A stretch of 64,000 bases of DNA from Lathyrus oleraceus (GCF_024323335.1 NC_066584.1:432165408-432229407), one strand, 5' to 3'; counted from the first letter of the stretch, positions 33,241 to 46,496 are shown. The notes: a model not told the origin generated them from the letters alone. Made by a program: numbers and translations.

Positions 33241-34203
33241 ATGGAGAGAGATGGAGGATCTGTTCACAGGCCACCTATTTTGGATGGATCCAACTATGAC
33301 TACTGGAAACCTCGAATGGTAGCCTTCCTAAAATCTCTGGATAATAAGGCTTGGAAGGTTGTGTTAACAGGCTGGGAACATCCAGTAGTTGCTAAGGAAG
33401 GAGAAGTTACAACTAATAAAAAGCCTGAAGAACAATGGACCAAGGAGGAGGATGATCTAGACCTTGGAAATTCTAAAGCATTGAATGCTATATTCAATGG
33501 AGTAGACAAGAATATCTTCAGATTGATAAACACATGTGAGGTGGCTAAAGATGCTTGGGACATTCTCAAAACCACTCATGAAGGCACCTTTAGAGTGAAG
33601 ATGTCTATACTACAGCTGCTCACCACCAAGTTTGAAAATTTAAGGATGAAAGAAGATGAAAATATTCATGAATTTCGTATGAGTATCCTTGAAATTGCCA
33701 ATGCCTCAGGAGCCCTGGGAGAGAAGATGTCGGATGAAAAATTAGTAAGGAAAATACTCAGGTCACTCCCTAAGAGATTTGCTATGAAGGTGACAACCAT
33801 AGAAGAGTCTCAAGACATCTCCAATATGAGAGTTGATGAGCTAATTGGCTCCCTCCAAACATTTGAGATGGGAATGTGTGATGGATCTGAAAAGAAAGCC
33901 AAAAGCATAGCCTTCATGTCAAACACTGAGGAGGAAGAGGAGGAAAGTGGTCAGGATGTTGATGAAGACCTGGAAAATGATGTAGCAATGCTCGGAAGAC
34001 AGTTCAACAGACTTCTGAAAAAGATGGATGTAAGATCCAAGGCAAATGTCAAGAACATCTCATCTGACATCAGTAAATCCAACAATGCTAGAAGAAGAAC
34101 AAGGTCAGATGAAAATCCCAAAGAAGGAAAAGGAGTTCAGTGCCATGAATGTGATGGGTATGGACACATTAGAACTAAATGTGGAACCTACCTCAAGAAA
34201 TAG
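33241..34203 (+). CDS. SIRE-A gag
   Basis: The frame starts at an ATG 50 bp after the primer site (MERDGGSVHRPPILDGSNYD). It contains the copia Gag N-terminal block YDYWKPRMVAFLKSLD, the UBN2-type core (WDILKTTHEGTFRVKMSIL, DENIHEFRMSILEIA, KILRSLPKRFAMKVTTIEE) and a CCHC knuckle CHECDGYGHIRTKC near its end. It is stopped by TAG at 34201-34203. The same frame continues open, with one more stop, to 34743, so the original Gag was longer. Confidence 0.9.
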   Translation: MERDGGSVHRPPILDGSNYDYWKPRMVAFLKSLDNKAWKVVLTGWEHPVVAKEGEVTTNKKPEEQWTKEEDDLDLGNSKALNAIFNGVDKNIFRLINTCEVAKDAWDILKTTHEGTFRVKMSILQLLTTKFENLRMKEDENIHEFRMSILEIANASGALGEKMSDEKLVRKILRSLPKRFAMKVTTIEESQDISNMRVDELIGSLQTFEMGMCDGSEKKAKSIAFMSNTEEEEEESGQDVDEDLENDVAMLGRQFNRLLKKMDVRSKANVKNISSDISKSNNARRRTRSDENPKEGKGVQCHECDGYGHIRTKCGTYLKK

Positions 34204-34743
34204 AAGAGGAGTCTTGCTGCCACTTGGTCTGATGAAAGTGAAACAGAAGAGTCTGCTAATCTGGTGACTGCCTTGACTGGAAGATGGGGTTCTGATGAAG
34301 ACTCAAGTGATGATGAAGTAACCTTTGAATAGTTGGCCACTACCTACAGAAAGTTGTGTCACAGAAGTGCTGAAGTGTGTAAACAGGTTGAAAACCAGAA
34401 GAAGGTGATAACTCAACTGGAGAATGAGAAGGTAGAACACTTGGAAACCATCTCTAAATTAAAAACTGAAGCAGCGTTACTAAATGCCAAACTAGATGAG
34501 AGTCAACAAGTTTATAGCCAGAAGAAAGTGATAGCACAGCTGGAGAATGAAAAGGCAGAACATGTGGAAACCATCTCCAAGTTAAAGACTGAAGTTGTTT
34601 TCCTGAATTCTAAACTGGAAGAAATGACCAAGTATGTAAGAATGTTAAACAATGGATCTGAATCCTTAGACAAGATTCTCCAGACTGGACAAATAACAGG
34701 AGACAAATCTGGCATTGGGTTCAATGAATCTAAGCCTAAATGA
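34204..34743 (+). pseudogene. SIRE-A gag C-terminal extension with duplicated coiled coil
   Basis: Same frame as gag, separated by TAGs at 34201-34203 and 34330-34332. An acidic stretch (DESETEES, DEDSSDDE) is followed by a coiled coil in which a block of the type KKVIxQLENEKxEHxETISKLKTE occurs twice, 46-48 residues apart. This is an internal duplication. A long acidic and coiled-coil C-terminus is usual in SIRE-type Gag proteins. A second knuckle-like RCHYCGKL follows near 34873 in another frame. Confidence 0.75.
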
Positions 34744-34865
34744 AGTTACACTAGTGGCAAACCTAAATCCAAACCTAAGTACAACCATATTAAAAACAAA
34801 TCTGAGATGTCACATCATATGTCACAACATCGGAAGGGAAGACAGCAGAAAGGGAAACACCAAAG

Positions 34866-36119
34866 ATGGAGATGCCATTACTGTGGAAAATTGGCCACCT
34901 AAAGCCCTTCTGTTATAAGTTGTATGGTTATCCTAGCCCTGTTCATCATCAGACTCACTATCAACCTAGACGTAAACATCACAGGCCTGTCAACAAAAAG
35001 CAATGGGTTCCTAAGACTAATGTTACAAGTCTAATAGCTCACACTTCCTTCAGAGTTTCAGCCAAAGAAGATTGGTATTTTGACAGTGGGTGCTCCAGAC
35101 ACATGACTGGAAACAAAAACCTGCTAACTGGCCTTCATCCTCATGCCACGACCTATGTAACCTTTGGTGATGGATCAAAGGGTGAAGTCAAGGGGATTGG
35201 TAAGCTTGATTACCCTGAAGTTCCTGATCTTGACAATGTCCTACTTGTTGAGGGCTTGACTGCAAATCTATTAAGCATCAGTCAACTGTGTGACCAAGGT
35301 CTAAATGTTAACTTCACTAAAACCGAATGTCTAATTACTAACAAAGAAAGTAAAGTGATCATGAAAGGAGTCAGGTCCAAAGACAACTGTTACATGTGGA
35401 GTTCTCAAATTGGTTACTCTTTAAAGTGTACCTTAGTCAAAGAAGAAGGAGTGAAGACATGGCATCAAAGTTTGAGCCATCTGCAACTTAAAGGGATGAA
35501 GATGATTATATCTGTTGAAGCTGTTAGAGGAACTCCCAAATTGAAGATTGATGAAAGAAAAGTCTGTGGGAAATGTCAGACAAGGATGTCACACCAGAAA
35601 CTCAGACAAGACATCACTTCCAAAGATTTAAAACTCCTCCATATGGATTTGATGGGACCCATGCAGGTGGAAAGCCTTGATGGGAAGGAGTATGCATATG
35701 TAGTGGTGGATGACTTCTCCAGATACATCTGGATCAACTTTATAAGAAACAAATCTGATGTGTTTGAAGTCTTCAAAGATTTTTGTCTAAAACTTCAAGG
35801 AGAAAAGGAAAGTCAAGTTATCAAAATTAGAAGTGAACAAAGAAGGAAGATGGATCCCAAGAGTAATGAAAGATTATTTCTGGGCTACATCAGAGCATAT
35901 AGAGTCTTTAATTCCAGAACCAAAGTAATGATGGAATCTATTAATGGTGTGGGTGATGACCAAAAGACTGATGTCACAGACGATGTTGAGACATCTCTGA
36001 ATGATCCCCCAGCTGATTTCTCAGACAAGGAGAATGAACCTCCTCTAGCTGAACCTGACAAAATCAACAAGGGACCCTTCATCAGAGTTCAGAAGGATCA
36101 TCCCAAAGATCTCATTTGA
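34866..36119 (+). pseudogene. SIRE-A protease, GAG-pre-integrase and truncated integrase
   Basis: Protease is marked by WYFDSGCSRHMTG near residues 70-82 (Asp73-Ser-Gly). The pre-integrase zinc region follows (WHQSLSHLQ, with CGKCQTRMSHQ), and the integrase start has DLKLLHMDLMGPMQVESL (first catalytic Asp) and VVVDDFSRYIWI. The frame then jumps from KIRSEQ directly to RRKMDPKSNERLFLGY, the post-integrase segment, so the second Asp and the Glu are deleted. The rest (DDQKTDVTDDVETS and on) is the linker before RT. The deletion keeps the reading frame but the integrase cannot be active. Confidence 0.88.
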
Positions 36120-36158
36120 AAAGATCCAAGTAAAAGGGTCACAACTAGATCAAGGGAA

Positions 36159-36443
36159 GTGATCTCAAATGGCTACTTGAAAGAGGAAGTATATGTTGAA
36201 CAACCTAAAAGGCATGTGTACAGATTGAAGAAAGCCCTCTATGATGTGAAGCAAGCTCCTAGGGCTTGGTATGAGAGACTCATAATGTTCCTCACTAACA
36301 ATGGGTACAAGAGGGGAGGTATTGACAAGATCCTATCTGTGAGAGAAAAGCTCATGGTGGTTCAAATAGATGTGGATAATATTGGTGGGAGGTCAGATCA
36401 GAGGGTAAAACATGTTGTTAGACAAATGCAGTCTAAGGATTAG
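36159..36443 (+). pseudogene. SIRE-A reverse transcriptase remnant
   Basis: Only the region from NGYLKEEVYVEQPKRHVYRL through KALYDVKQAPRAWYERLIMF to MVVQIDVDNIGGRS remains. The catalytic Y-V-D-D has become DVDN and the N-terminal half of RT is missing. A TAG ends it at 36443; the next block follows in the same frame. Confidence 0.85.
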
Positions 36444-36944
36444 ATGAGCCTTGTTGGACTTGGGCTACAAGTCAAGCAGATAGAAGAGTCTATTTTTCTA
36501 TCTCAAAGCAAATATGCCAAAAACAAGGTTAAGAAGGTTGGCATGGAAAATGCAGATCATAAAAGGACACCTGCTCCTACACATTTGAAAGATGAAAATG
36601 GTGTTTGTGCTATATACCAAGATGAATACATAACAGCTGGAAGTAGTTGTTCTCAACAAGGTTGGTTGAAACAAATGTTGACTAAACACACAGTCACGCA
36701 AGATGTCATGACATTGTACTATGACAACCTGAGTGCTATAACTATTTCCAAAAATCCTATTCAGCACAACAGGACTAAGCATATTGATATTTGTCAACAC
36801 TTCATTAGAGAATTTGTGGAAGAGAAAATCATAGCACTGAAGCATGAAATGCAATTAGCTGACAAATTTACAAAGGCTTGGGATGCTAATAAGTTTGAAT
36901 GTTTAAGAGGGAAATTGGGGATTTGTATTCATGAGAATTTATAG
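36444..36944 (+). pseudogene. SIRE-A RNase H remnant
   Basis: The frame starts LVGLGLQVKQIEESIFLSQSKYAK (end of RT), then skips to YITAGSSCSQQGWLKQML, LYYDNLSAITISKNPIQHNRTKHIDI and QLADKFTKAWDANKFECLRG, the C-terminal half of copia RNase H. A large in-frame deletion has removed the middle. It ends in a natural-looking stop at 36942-36944 after LGICIHENL. Confidence 0.87.
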
Positions 36945-37211
36945 CAATTAAAGTGGAGTGGAAAAGGTAATAAAAATATTGTCTGCCCACTTAAAAGAAA
37001 GTGCCTCATTTATGGTAAATCATTACCTAGTATTCGAACTAATATCTATACCATTTCCACACGCTACCTCAACACAACCATTTCCATCTTCATCCAACTT
37101 CTCAGACAACCTCTGCTAGGGAAAAAAGATTTTTCTCAAAAGTTCAACAAAATTTCACAACATCCCTCATCCTCAGGATCAAAACCCACTCACAAAGCAA
37201 GGACTCCCTCC

Positions 37212-38930
37212 ATGGAGTTTCTGGATGAAGATATTTTGGAGGTTATTCCTCTTTCTATAATCCCAGGCGACGCCCCTGGTCCTTCTTCCACAACTGGAAG
37301 TAATCAAGGTAACATTCCTGATAACCCTCCTCATAAGGATGACATGCACTATACAGATCGTGTCATTAGGAACCTGGTAACTAGGATTCTTAACGAAGGG
37401 CATGCAGTCAAGGGTGTTTCGACCCCTCTGTCTAGAAGGGACTCCTCACCTGAGGTGGAACCCCAAACTGAGAAAGATGATGATTCATCTAGATCAGAGA
37501 AAGACATGGCTGTTGAGGGACTATGCTCTCTAGGTAAAACCTTTCCTAGTAAGAAACCAGTAGATGTGTCTCATGCAACTACTGAGAAGGTTATTGATTT
37601 GGAGGAAGAGAGTTCAGAAGAGGAAGATGACACCTTGGTTCATCATGTGAAACCAAGTATTGCAAAGAAACTTAAGACAAGGTAAGGGAAAACTGTGGCT
37701 GAGATGTTGACAGCCAGAACAAGTAAGAAGGTTACTGGTGTAGGACCGTCTAAATCATGGAGTAAAGTAGAGGTGAAGAAGAGGAAGATTAGAGAAAGCT
37801 CTGATTCTGAAGATGATGTCGAAGACGATGTCCCAGACATCTCTCCTGCTAAAAGGAAGACTGTTAAGAAGTCTCCAGCCAAGGTTGCAGTTGTGCACTT
37901 GAACAACATTTCCTTCCATCTGGAAGATGGTGCTGCCAAATGGAAGTTTGTCATACAGATAAGAGTTGTTGTGGAGAGGGAACTTGGGAAAGATGTTGTG
38001 GAAGTGAAAGAAGTTATGGAGTTGATCAAATCTGCAGGCTTAATGAAAAGAGTTGTTGCTTTGCCCCAATGTTTTGAAGGGTTAGTGAAGGAGTTTGTGG
38101 TGAATATCCCAGAGGATATTTATGACAAGAATAACAAGGAATTTTGCAAGGTGTTTGTGAGAGGAAGATGTGTAAGGTTCTCCCCAACTATAATCAATAA
38201 GTTCCTAGGGAGAGGAACTGAAGGAGGTGTGGAGTTAGAGGCTACAGACAATGAAGTCTGTAGGACAATCACTGTTGGCCAAGTCAAGGAATGTCCAAGC
38301 AAAAAGCATTTATCAGCTGGCAAATTAACTGTTAAGTATGCCATCTTGCATAAGATTGGTTCAGCCAACTGGGTGCCAACAAACCATATCTCAACCATCT
38401 CTAATGGTCTTGGAAGAATCATCCATGCTATTGGAACCAGGCTTAACTTTGATTTTGGAAGGTTCATGTTTGAACAAATTGTTAGACATGCCTCCACTAA
38501 TGCAGTAAAGCTGCCTATTGCCTTTCCATCTATCATTTGTGGAATTATTTTAAGCCAGCAACCTGGTATTCTAAACACAAGTGATATTCCCAGCAGAAGG
38601 AAGCCTCCATTGTCCATTCACTACAAGTTATTTGAAGGAAGCCATGTCAATGATGTTGTCATGACATCTGCAAGGAAGGAGCCATCCTCTCAAGGTGGCT
38701 TGATTGCTCAATTGAAGGAAACTTGTAAGGAGCTGGAAACTAGGATTAGGGTTGCCAAGGATAGGAAAGAGGCTTTAGAGGTTCTCATTAGTAGCTTGGA
38801 GCAGGAAGAGATGGATAAGGTTGGTGAAACCAAGGATTCAGATGCCAATACCTCAAGTGAGAGGTCTAATTCTCAATCTAGTGGCAGTTCTGAATCTGAA
38901 GGTGAAGAAGAGGCTACTTCCTCAGACTAA
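37212..38930 (+). pseudogene. SIRE-A extra ORF downstream of pol (env-like position)
   Basis: One frame of 572 codons is broken only by a TAA at 37683-37685. The N-terminal third is acidic and Ser/Pro rich. The middle has FPSIICGIILSQQPGIL and an upstream FVRGRCVRFSPTIINKFLGRG block, resembling the plant 'putative transposon protein' domain (Pfam Transposase_32, from memory). The end has a coiled coil (LIAQLKETCKELETRI...) and a Ser/Glu tail. I see no clear signal peptide or strong membrane helix. SIRE-type elements carry an ORF at this place, called envelope-like by position; I do not claim an envelope function. It is better kept than the integrase and RT of the same element. Confidence 0.75.
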
Positions 38931-39773
38931 ATTGTAATGGCCCCCCCTGCTATGAAGGCTGTGTTGTTCTGGATGCTGTTATGGATGTTTTGGAAGCTTG
39001 GATGTTTTATTGTTTTTCTGTTTGAATGTTTGTAATTTTTGGCAGTCCTTTTTGATGCCATGATGTAATATTTGGGCTCTTTATGAGTTCCATGGATTTC
39101 TGATTATCTCAGCTATTACATTTGTGAATAAATATGGTTTATATCTCCTGACATTTATGTTTTAACATTTTATATGTTATAACATCTCTTGTGACATTCT
39201 CTGCTAGGCTGATTGACATTTATTTTGTCTAATTGGTCACCTTTGGTCTATTTTGACTAAAAAGGGGGAGAAGGTATTTTGTGGAGAACTGTAGAGTGTG
39301 TTAATTATGTGGAGTTGTGTATGGAGAACTACATTGTGATAAACAGATGAACAACTGATGATGTTGAAGGAGATGTTTGATGTGGAACAGAATGATGTTT
39401 TGTTCTGAGAAGTTGGAGGAGATGTCTGATGTTCTATGATGTTTTGTTCTGTGATGTTAGAGGAGATGTCTGATGGTGTGATGGTGAACAGAATAATGTG
39501 TTGCACAGGTGATGTTAAAGGAGATGTCAGAGGGTGACTCTGAATGTTACAAGTGTTGTTGTTAAAAGAGATGTTGGTGTTGAACAGACTTAGGGGGAGA
39601 AGAAGTGCCCATGTGCACATGTGTGTTTTACTAGTTGCTATTATAGCTAGTAATTCTGTTTGCTTCTGCTGCTGCTTAAACGCCGTTATGCTGTTTAATT
39701 GTTGGTGTGTTTTTTTCTTGTGAACAAAATGGACAGATATATGTTTTAGCCAAAATTTGCCAAATGGGGAGTT
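38931..39773 (+). other. SIRE-A 3' untranslated region
   Basis: No forward gene is seen. From 39290 to 39600 there are irregular repeats of GATGTT...GGAGATGTCTGATG-type words, about eight copies, ending in AGGGGGAGAAGAAG. A polypurine-type tract, AAATGGGGAG, lies at 39762-39771, just before the 3' LTR. The 191-codon open frame on the minus strand (39237-39812) is a by-product of the repeats. Confidence 0.7.
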
Positions 39774-40812
39774 TGTTGGTTCTAAGTGTTGGCAGCAATT
39801 TTGGTAAAACAAAGAGTGTTCACAAGATGTTACATATGATGTCTTAACATAAGATGTCTTGTACCTGCTGGAGATTTAAAATATAATTATCAGGATTGTT
39901 TCAGGATGTCATACCCGATGTCATGACATCTAATTGAATGTACCTACTAGATATTTAAAATGGAATTATGCAGGATTGTTCCAGGATGTCAGACCCGATG
40001 TCATGACATTTGTTCACAGAACATTCAGTCTGAATGTTATGTGTTATGTGATTGCGCTTTTAATGGCAATCTATGTTTGACTGATGAGTTAATTGCAAAC
40101 GCAATCAATCAATGATTACAACGTGATTTAACTTATTTTCCAAAGAGATCTAACCGACTGTCATAAGAAGATTTGAATGGAAAATAGTTTTAGGGTTTTA
40201 TGATGTCCAAGCCCAGCTGAAAGCTTCTATAAAAAGGACATAGAAAACCTGATTTGATACACAAGAAATACAGAGCGAAATATTGAGAGAGAATAAGGGT
40301 GTAAGTCTTGTGTGGTCGTGTGACTTGTAAGCCATTCAATTCATCCATAGATGATTGAATTGGTCTGATTTTTGAGTTGTAATTTGTCACTCAAAGCTTT
40401 TAAGCATGAGTGTCTGTCTACTTGATTGAAGCTGCTAAGTAAGATCAAGTGTGTGTCTTTGAAGAGTGTCTTCGTTTCATAAGTAATTCTTGTTTAATAT
40501 CACTGATGTGATTGAGGGGGAGTGAGATGGGATCTCATATCTAAGAGTTCTTAGGTAGAAGTCATACGGGTAGAGATTAGGTGAAAAAGACTGTAACTTG
40601 TGTTGTTTACTGAGAGTCTTTGAACTGATTCTATTTAGTGGATTTCCTTCCTGGCATGGTAGCCCCCAGACGTAGGTGAGTTGCACCGAACTGGGTTAAC
40701 AATTGCTTGTGTCTCTTGCATTACTATTCTTTATCTTTATCCTGTTTGTATTGTTCATATATTAGTGTCGTGACATTACCTTCGACATCTCATATCTGAT
40801 ACCAGAATTTCA
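39774..40812 (+). repeat. 3' LTR of SIRE-A
   Basis: It matches 32134-33173 from TGTTGGTTC to GAATTTCA, with scattered substitutions and a two-base deletion near 39889. It is followed by the right target duplication AGCTA (40813-40817). Confidence 0.95.
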
Positions 40813-40817
40813 AGCTA

Positions 40818-43800
40818 GACATCAGATGAACAAGATTCGCCACCGCGCTTTTATTGTTTCCAAGGGAAAAGGGAAAAGTACGAACAAAACCTAAAAAATA
40901 AGAATTTTTCAAATCAAAACTAATAAAATGTCAGAGATTACAGGTAAGGGGGTTGGTTACATAGAGGGAAGGTGTTAGCACCCAAAGTGCCCCAGGTACT
41001 TCCAGAGAGCCCTTTTTTGTGTGCATATGTGTTTTTGTACAAATGATGTTGCAAATAAAGAGAGTGCGGGGATGAGAAAAGAATTCATTAATTACACTTT
41101 TGTGTTTGACAAGACCTTCGGACTTGTGCCTACGTACCAACATAAAAATGAGGTATCAATTTCAAAGTGAGTGCATTGCTTTTAACAAAAATTTAAGTTT
41201 GAAAGGCACAAAGGCCTAAGAATGTTTTGAACGAATGTTAGTTATTTTTGGCTTTTGAAATTTTAAGTCAAGTATAGTTAAGTTTATTTACAAGTTTAAT
41301 TAAGAAAAAGTTTGAAAATGCAATGGCATAAGGCCAAAGTTTCTAATTTGCAAAAGTGGTCAAAGTTTAGAAATCAACAAACACAAGCAAAGAAGTTTTT
41401 TAAAAGGAGGGAGAGATTTTAATATTAAATAAGCGGGGAGGACATGAAGAGACTAATCCTAAGCATAAATTTAAAAGTTGAGAGTTGAAAAGATCTGACC
41501 AATGAGCTGCAATCCAATAGACAAGAATGTTATATAGAAACCCAAATTTCCCTTAGACTTTTGAATCAAGCAACAAACAATGCAAAAAATATCAACTTGA
41601 AGAGCAAGACATCAAATAAAGATATCCCTCATCCAAGCTTAGAAACTCCATGATCTTCTTCAAATTTGCCCATGTAGCAGATGAATTCTATAATGCATAA
41701 ATCACAGGTTCAAAATAACAGCTTCACAATGATCATGTTGCAGATGAACTCAGATGGATCTTCAATGATGTATCAGATGAAGTTTCAAATTACAAGCACT
41801 TGGTTTCATGAAAGTTGGTATTGGCCAAGTCCTTTGCATAGGGAATGTTGCCTAAATTCTAAGTCCAATTGTCTCAGATCAAACCAAAAGTCCACACAAG
41901 ATACTTTTTAGGGTTTTTGTTCTTATTATGTGCATTAATGGTCAAAGGCCACACAAACAAACACAATATACACAAATAAAATATATCACAAAATATGATC
42001 AAAATGGACAAAGTGAAAATGACATTAACATAAGCAATTCGAATGGTATGAATAATGGCAAATGAATAAAGCTCAAAAATTAAATTTCATTAAAAGTAAA
42101 TGACTTGAAATTAAATGTTAGTTGTTAATGAGTTAGAAGTTAGTATTGCTTTTGCTTTTCTTTTGTTTAAGTCATTCTTTGGAGAAGACTCAACCCACTT
42201 ATCACAAGCATGGATCCTTGAACCAAGACATCTTCCAAAGGGAGGAAAAAAGGCCAAGTTTCTACACAATACCATGAAAGAGGGGAGACTTACAATCTCA
42301 CTAACTAGAATGCTATGCCTTTTATGTCAAAATTTAGTTGTATGTTAAGCAATCATAATTGGACTTATGTAGAAGTCACAACTATTTGAGGCCGAGCAAT
42401 AGAAGTTTGGTTTTAATGCATGTTAGAGACATATTATGATGAACTATGCTCATGAAACATACCACACACAAAAAGAATATGCAAAGTGGGGGATGTAATC
42501 TCATTCATACTTATGTTGATTTTGCAATCAACTAGCCTTGGGATATAGAGATATCATAGGTCCATGACATGAATGCACAAAGAAGGGGAATGAGATGAAG
42601 AGGGAGGGGAAATGGATCAAACACAAATTGGACAAAGTAGGATTTTTACCAAGTTAAGATCATTCATTCATTTTGGGAGATGGAATGTGCATTCCATCAA
42701 TCCCCTAAATCCAATGATCTTAACCTAACAAAGTCCAATCAACCTCGACCAAGGCCCAACAACACAAGTCAAACTCACAAAGGAAATTAAAATGGCTCAA
42801 CACAAATTAATTTGGCATTTAAACAATTAAAAATATTAAAAATAATGCATTAAATTAAATATGGTTGGCCAATTTCCTAAAACCTCATCAAAACACCAAA
42901 GAAATGGTCATGAGATTTCTCATAGGTCAAACAAGGTCAAAGGACCTTGGAGGAAAAATTTCAGAATTTTTGGAAACTTAAAAATATTTTTAAACAATTA
43001 AAAATAATCACAAAATCAATTAAATCATGAAAAATATTAATAATGATCCAAAAAATAATTTTAATTCAGAAAATGAAAGAGGATTTTATTTTTTAAAAAT
43101 TGGTAAAACTCTCATATTTTTTGTATAAATATTAAAATTAATATGAATTAATGAAAATCAAAGGAATAAAAATAAAAGTCAGATAATTAAAAAACGTGGA
43201 CCACTTGATCTCCCTCATTAATTGAGGTGGCATATCAAGTGGTGGAGAGCGCACGTTCCATGATGCGCTTGAGTCAACTGATCACACACCGGGTAATCAC
43301 AATGTACGCTCCTGATTAAAACATTTTGAACTCATCTAATGGCTCTGAACACTTCTAGCGCATCGCCGGAGCCAAAGGCCGGTCATCTTCTCCGATGACC
43401 CTGGCCGGACTGGTTCAATCATGACCACATCATAAATGAAAAAAGACGACATGATCTTAAATAAAAAATGGCATAGATCACGAATATCACCTCAATTTTA
43501 ACTAACTCCAAATATGTAGAGAGATACGTGGAGTTGAATTTTGAGGTGTGTCAACTGAGTTGCTTCGATTTGACCTCAAAGCAACTCAATCTTCTTGCCT
43601 ACATTGGTAGGACTTTATACAACCAAGGATCCAAGAGAATTAATAAGAATTGAGAAAGAATCGAAGAGAAGAAAAATATGGAAAAATACCTTCAATGGTG
43701 TGCAGAAATGGATCTCTCTTGTTTCAATTCGTGCTTGATCTTGCTTATGGAGCTTGTGGAAGTAGTTTAAGAGTAATACAAAGCTTTGGATCCTGGAGCT

Positions 43801-44778
43801 TTTGAATCTCCAAACAGTGAGATTCAAACTCAAATTTCAATTGAAATTTCTCAGGTTTTCCTTTGAATTGAGAGAATTTGAAGAGTTGGGGGGAAAGCTG
43901 GCGCGCAGGGTCCTTTGAACTGAGGAATTAGACCTCTATTTATAGCAATGAGAAGTGTTATTTGCCCACTTGAAAAATTCTCCAAAATTGGCAATGCAAT
44001 GCACATGCTTGCATGGGCGTGTGCAGGCCCGTGACGCAATCCAATTAGGCCCACAATCAACTGAAATGAGGTATGCATGAAGTTTGGATGGCAAGGCAAA
44101 GTTATTTGAACATTTGAAGCATGAATCTTGCCAACTAATACAGGCCTGTTTAAGCCATGCGTAAACCCATCAAACTTTTTCCAAAATGAGTGAATTATGA
44201 CTCTTTGGAAAGCTTAGATCAAGAGGAACAACTCTTATGTTTAACACTTTTCCATTTCAAACGTGTATCATGGTGAATTTTGAGGTGGAAGTTTGGAATT
44301 TTCAACATGTCAAAATATTTTCCAAGTGTCAAGTCACATATTCAATTATTCCACCTTACCTAACTTTTTATGTGAGATCCAAATCAGACAAGTGTCTTCA
44401 TCAAAGTTGTATCTCTTTCAAAAAACTTCAAAATGGTAACCAATTTGACATCATTTGGATTTAGTATGAGTGAGTTATGCATTTTTGAAGTTGAGGAAAA
44501 TCACGTGTTCAATGGCATTGGTCCAAAATGACCTATAATATATCCTCATATCACATGCTCATAAAAGTTGATTTAGCTCTCACTCCAAACATAAAAGTTG
44601 AAGTAGACATCTTGAATTTGATTTTTAAATTTGTAAATATTTCATCTCATAAAAAATGAACAAGTTATGGCCTTGGGAAGTTGACTTTCAAATTAGGGTT
44701 TAGACAAAATGACCTATAATGTTTCAACATAGAAAATAACTTTCCAAGCAAAATCAGCTCTAGACATCAACATGAAAG
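40818..44778 (-). repeat. Ogre1 5' LTR, main part, cut by Ogre2
   Basis: The stretch runs collinear with 3509-7455 of the other Ogre1 LTR, with several per cent substitutions and small indels. It includes the TATA box (43936-43944) and stops abruptly at CATGAAAG (44778), where Ogre2 begins. The last five bases, GAAAG (44774-44778), should be the left copy of the Ogre2 target duplication. The rest of this LTR must lie beyond the window. Confidence 0.9.
43936..43944 (-). promoter_or_regulatory. TATA box of Ogre1 5' LTR
   Basis: Minus-strand TATAAATAG, matching 6653-6661 in the other LTR. This copy would have driven the element, but the LTR part upstream of it is split from it by Ogre2. Confidence 0.65.
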
Positions 44779-45636
44779 TGTCATACCCCGATTTTGCTCC
44801 TGAATCTGTTATGTTCGTTTAGCATGCTTGGCCTAACCTTACTTTGGTTTTATATGAGGATTGGTCTTGGTCTAAAGTCATGGTGTTTGTTCATGTGATT
44901 GTTAATGCACATATGGTCTTGGTCATCTGAACAATCAAGCTTCTTGTGTTTCAAGCCACTTGCTAGTCGTGTTATTGGTTCATGGGTACTATGTCAAAAC
45001 CCTGACCGTATGGTCTCATTTCATGGCCTTGTTTATGTGCATTATCAGTCAAGTTATTTTTCAAAAGTCAAACATTCAAGTCATGATTAAACCAATTGTG
45101 AAACCAACTTCAAACCATTTTATTAATCCATTTCAATTTTATTTCATTACATTTGATTCCATACAAAAAATACACAAAAATTGACATTTTGACCAATTGT
45201 TGACTTTGGTCAACAGTTGACTTTTTGGTCAACTTTGACCAAAGTCAACCCAAATTCCCTAAACCCAAAAATTTCCCCATAATAATTGATTCATTATCCA
45301 TTTACACAAGAAAATACAAAAAATGCATTTTTGACCAATTGTTGACTTTGGTCAACAGTTGACTTTTTGGTCAACTTTGACCAAGGTCAACCCAATCCTA
45401 AAAAACCCTAAAATCCCTAATCCTTGACCTTGATCTCCCATATTCCATTTTGATCTTGTATTGGCCAAGTAAGCATAATGCTTCATGATTCTTGTTGGTG
45501 TCATGAAAATTTGTTTGTCCAACACATGAAGCCATAACCTGCATGAGCGGCAAAAGGAAACAAGGAAGTAACCCACAACCTGAAGTGAGCCAGTACGGTT
45601 GCACAACCATATCAAACACTTCCTACTGCAGCAGAT

Positions 45637-46496
<860 letters not shown>

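Larger units (their letters stand above)
32134..40812 (+). mobile_element. SIRE/Maximus-type Ty1/copia retrotransposon (SIRE-A), internally deleted
   Basis: The 8679-bp element has LTRs of 1040 and 1039 bp with TG...CA ends, an initiator-Met primer site, copia-order genes (gag, protease, integrase, RT, RNase H) and a further long ORF after pol. The target duplication is ATCTA/AGCTA, one mismatch; the intact Ogre1 LTR reads AGCTA there. Large parts of integrase and RT are missing and gag has stops, so it depends on other copies for movement. LTR differences (about a dozen in the first 400 bp) suggest 97-98 per cent identity and an age between Ogre1 and Tekay. The extra ORF and gag type point to the SIRE/Maximus lineage. 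Confidence 0.9.
3468..44778 (-). mobile_element. Ogre1: large Ogre/Tat Ty3/gypsy retrotransposon, nested and disabled
   Basis: This minus-strand element reads, from right to left: 5' LTR, tRNA-Arg-type primer site, ORF1, gag, protease, intron, RT, RNase H, second RNase H, integrase, long repeat-bearing 3' UTR, polypurine tract and 3' LTR. That order, and especially ORF1 before gag together with a second (archaeal-type) RNase H, is diagnostic of the Ogre lineage. Removing nested insertions leaves about 12.4 kb of internal sequence and 4.8-kb LTRs, so about 22 kb, the usual Ogre size. Its 5' LTR is broken by a copia element and by Ogre2, so its true right end lies beyond the window. Sampled LTR stretches differ by several per cent and the frames have many stops. 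It is the oldest large layer and cannot move by itself. Confidence 0.9.

Noticed and set aside
39237..39812. Minus-strand ORF of 191 codons
   Set aside because: It arises from the GATGTT-type repeats of the SIRE-A 3' UTR and runs into the LTR. No protein family is apparent.
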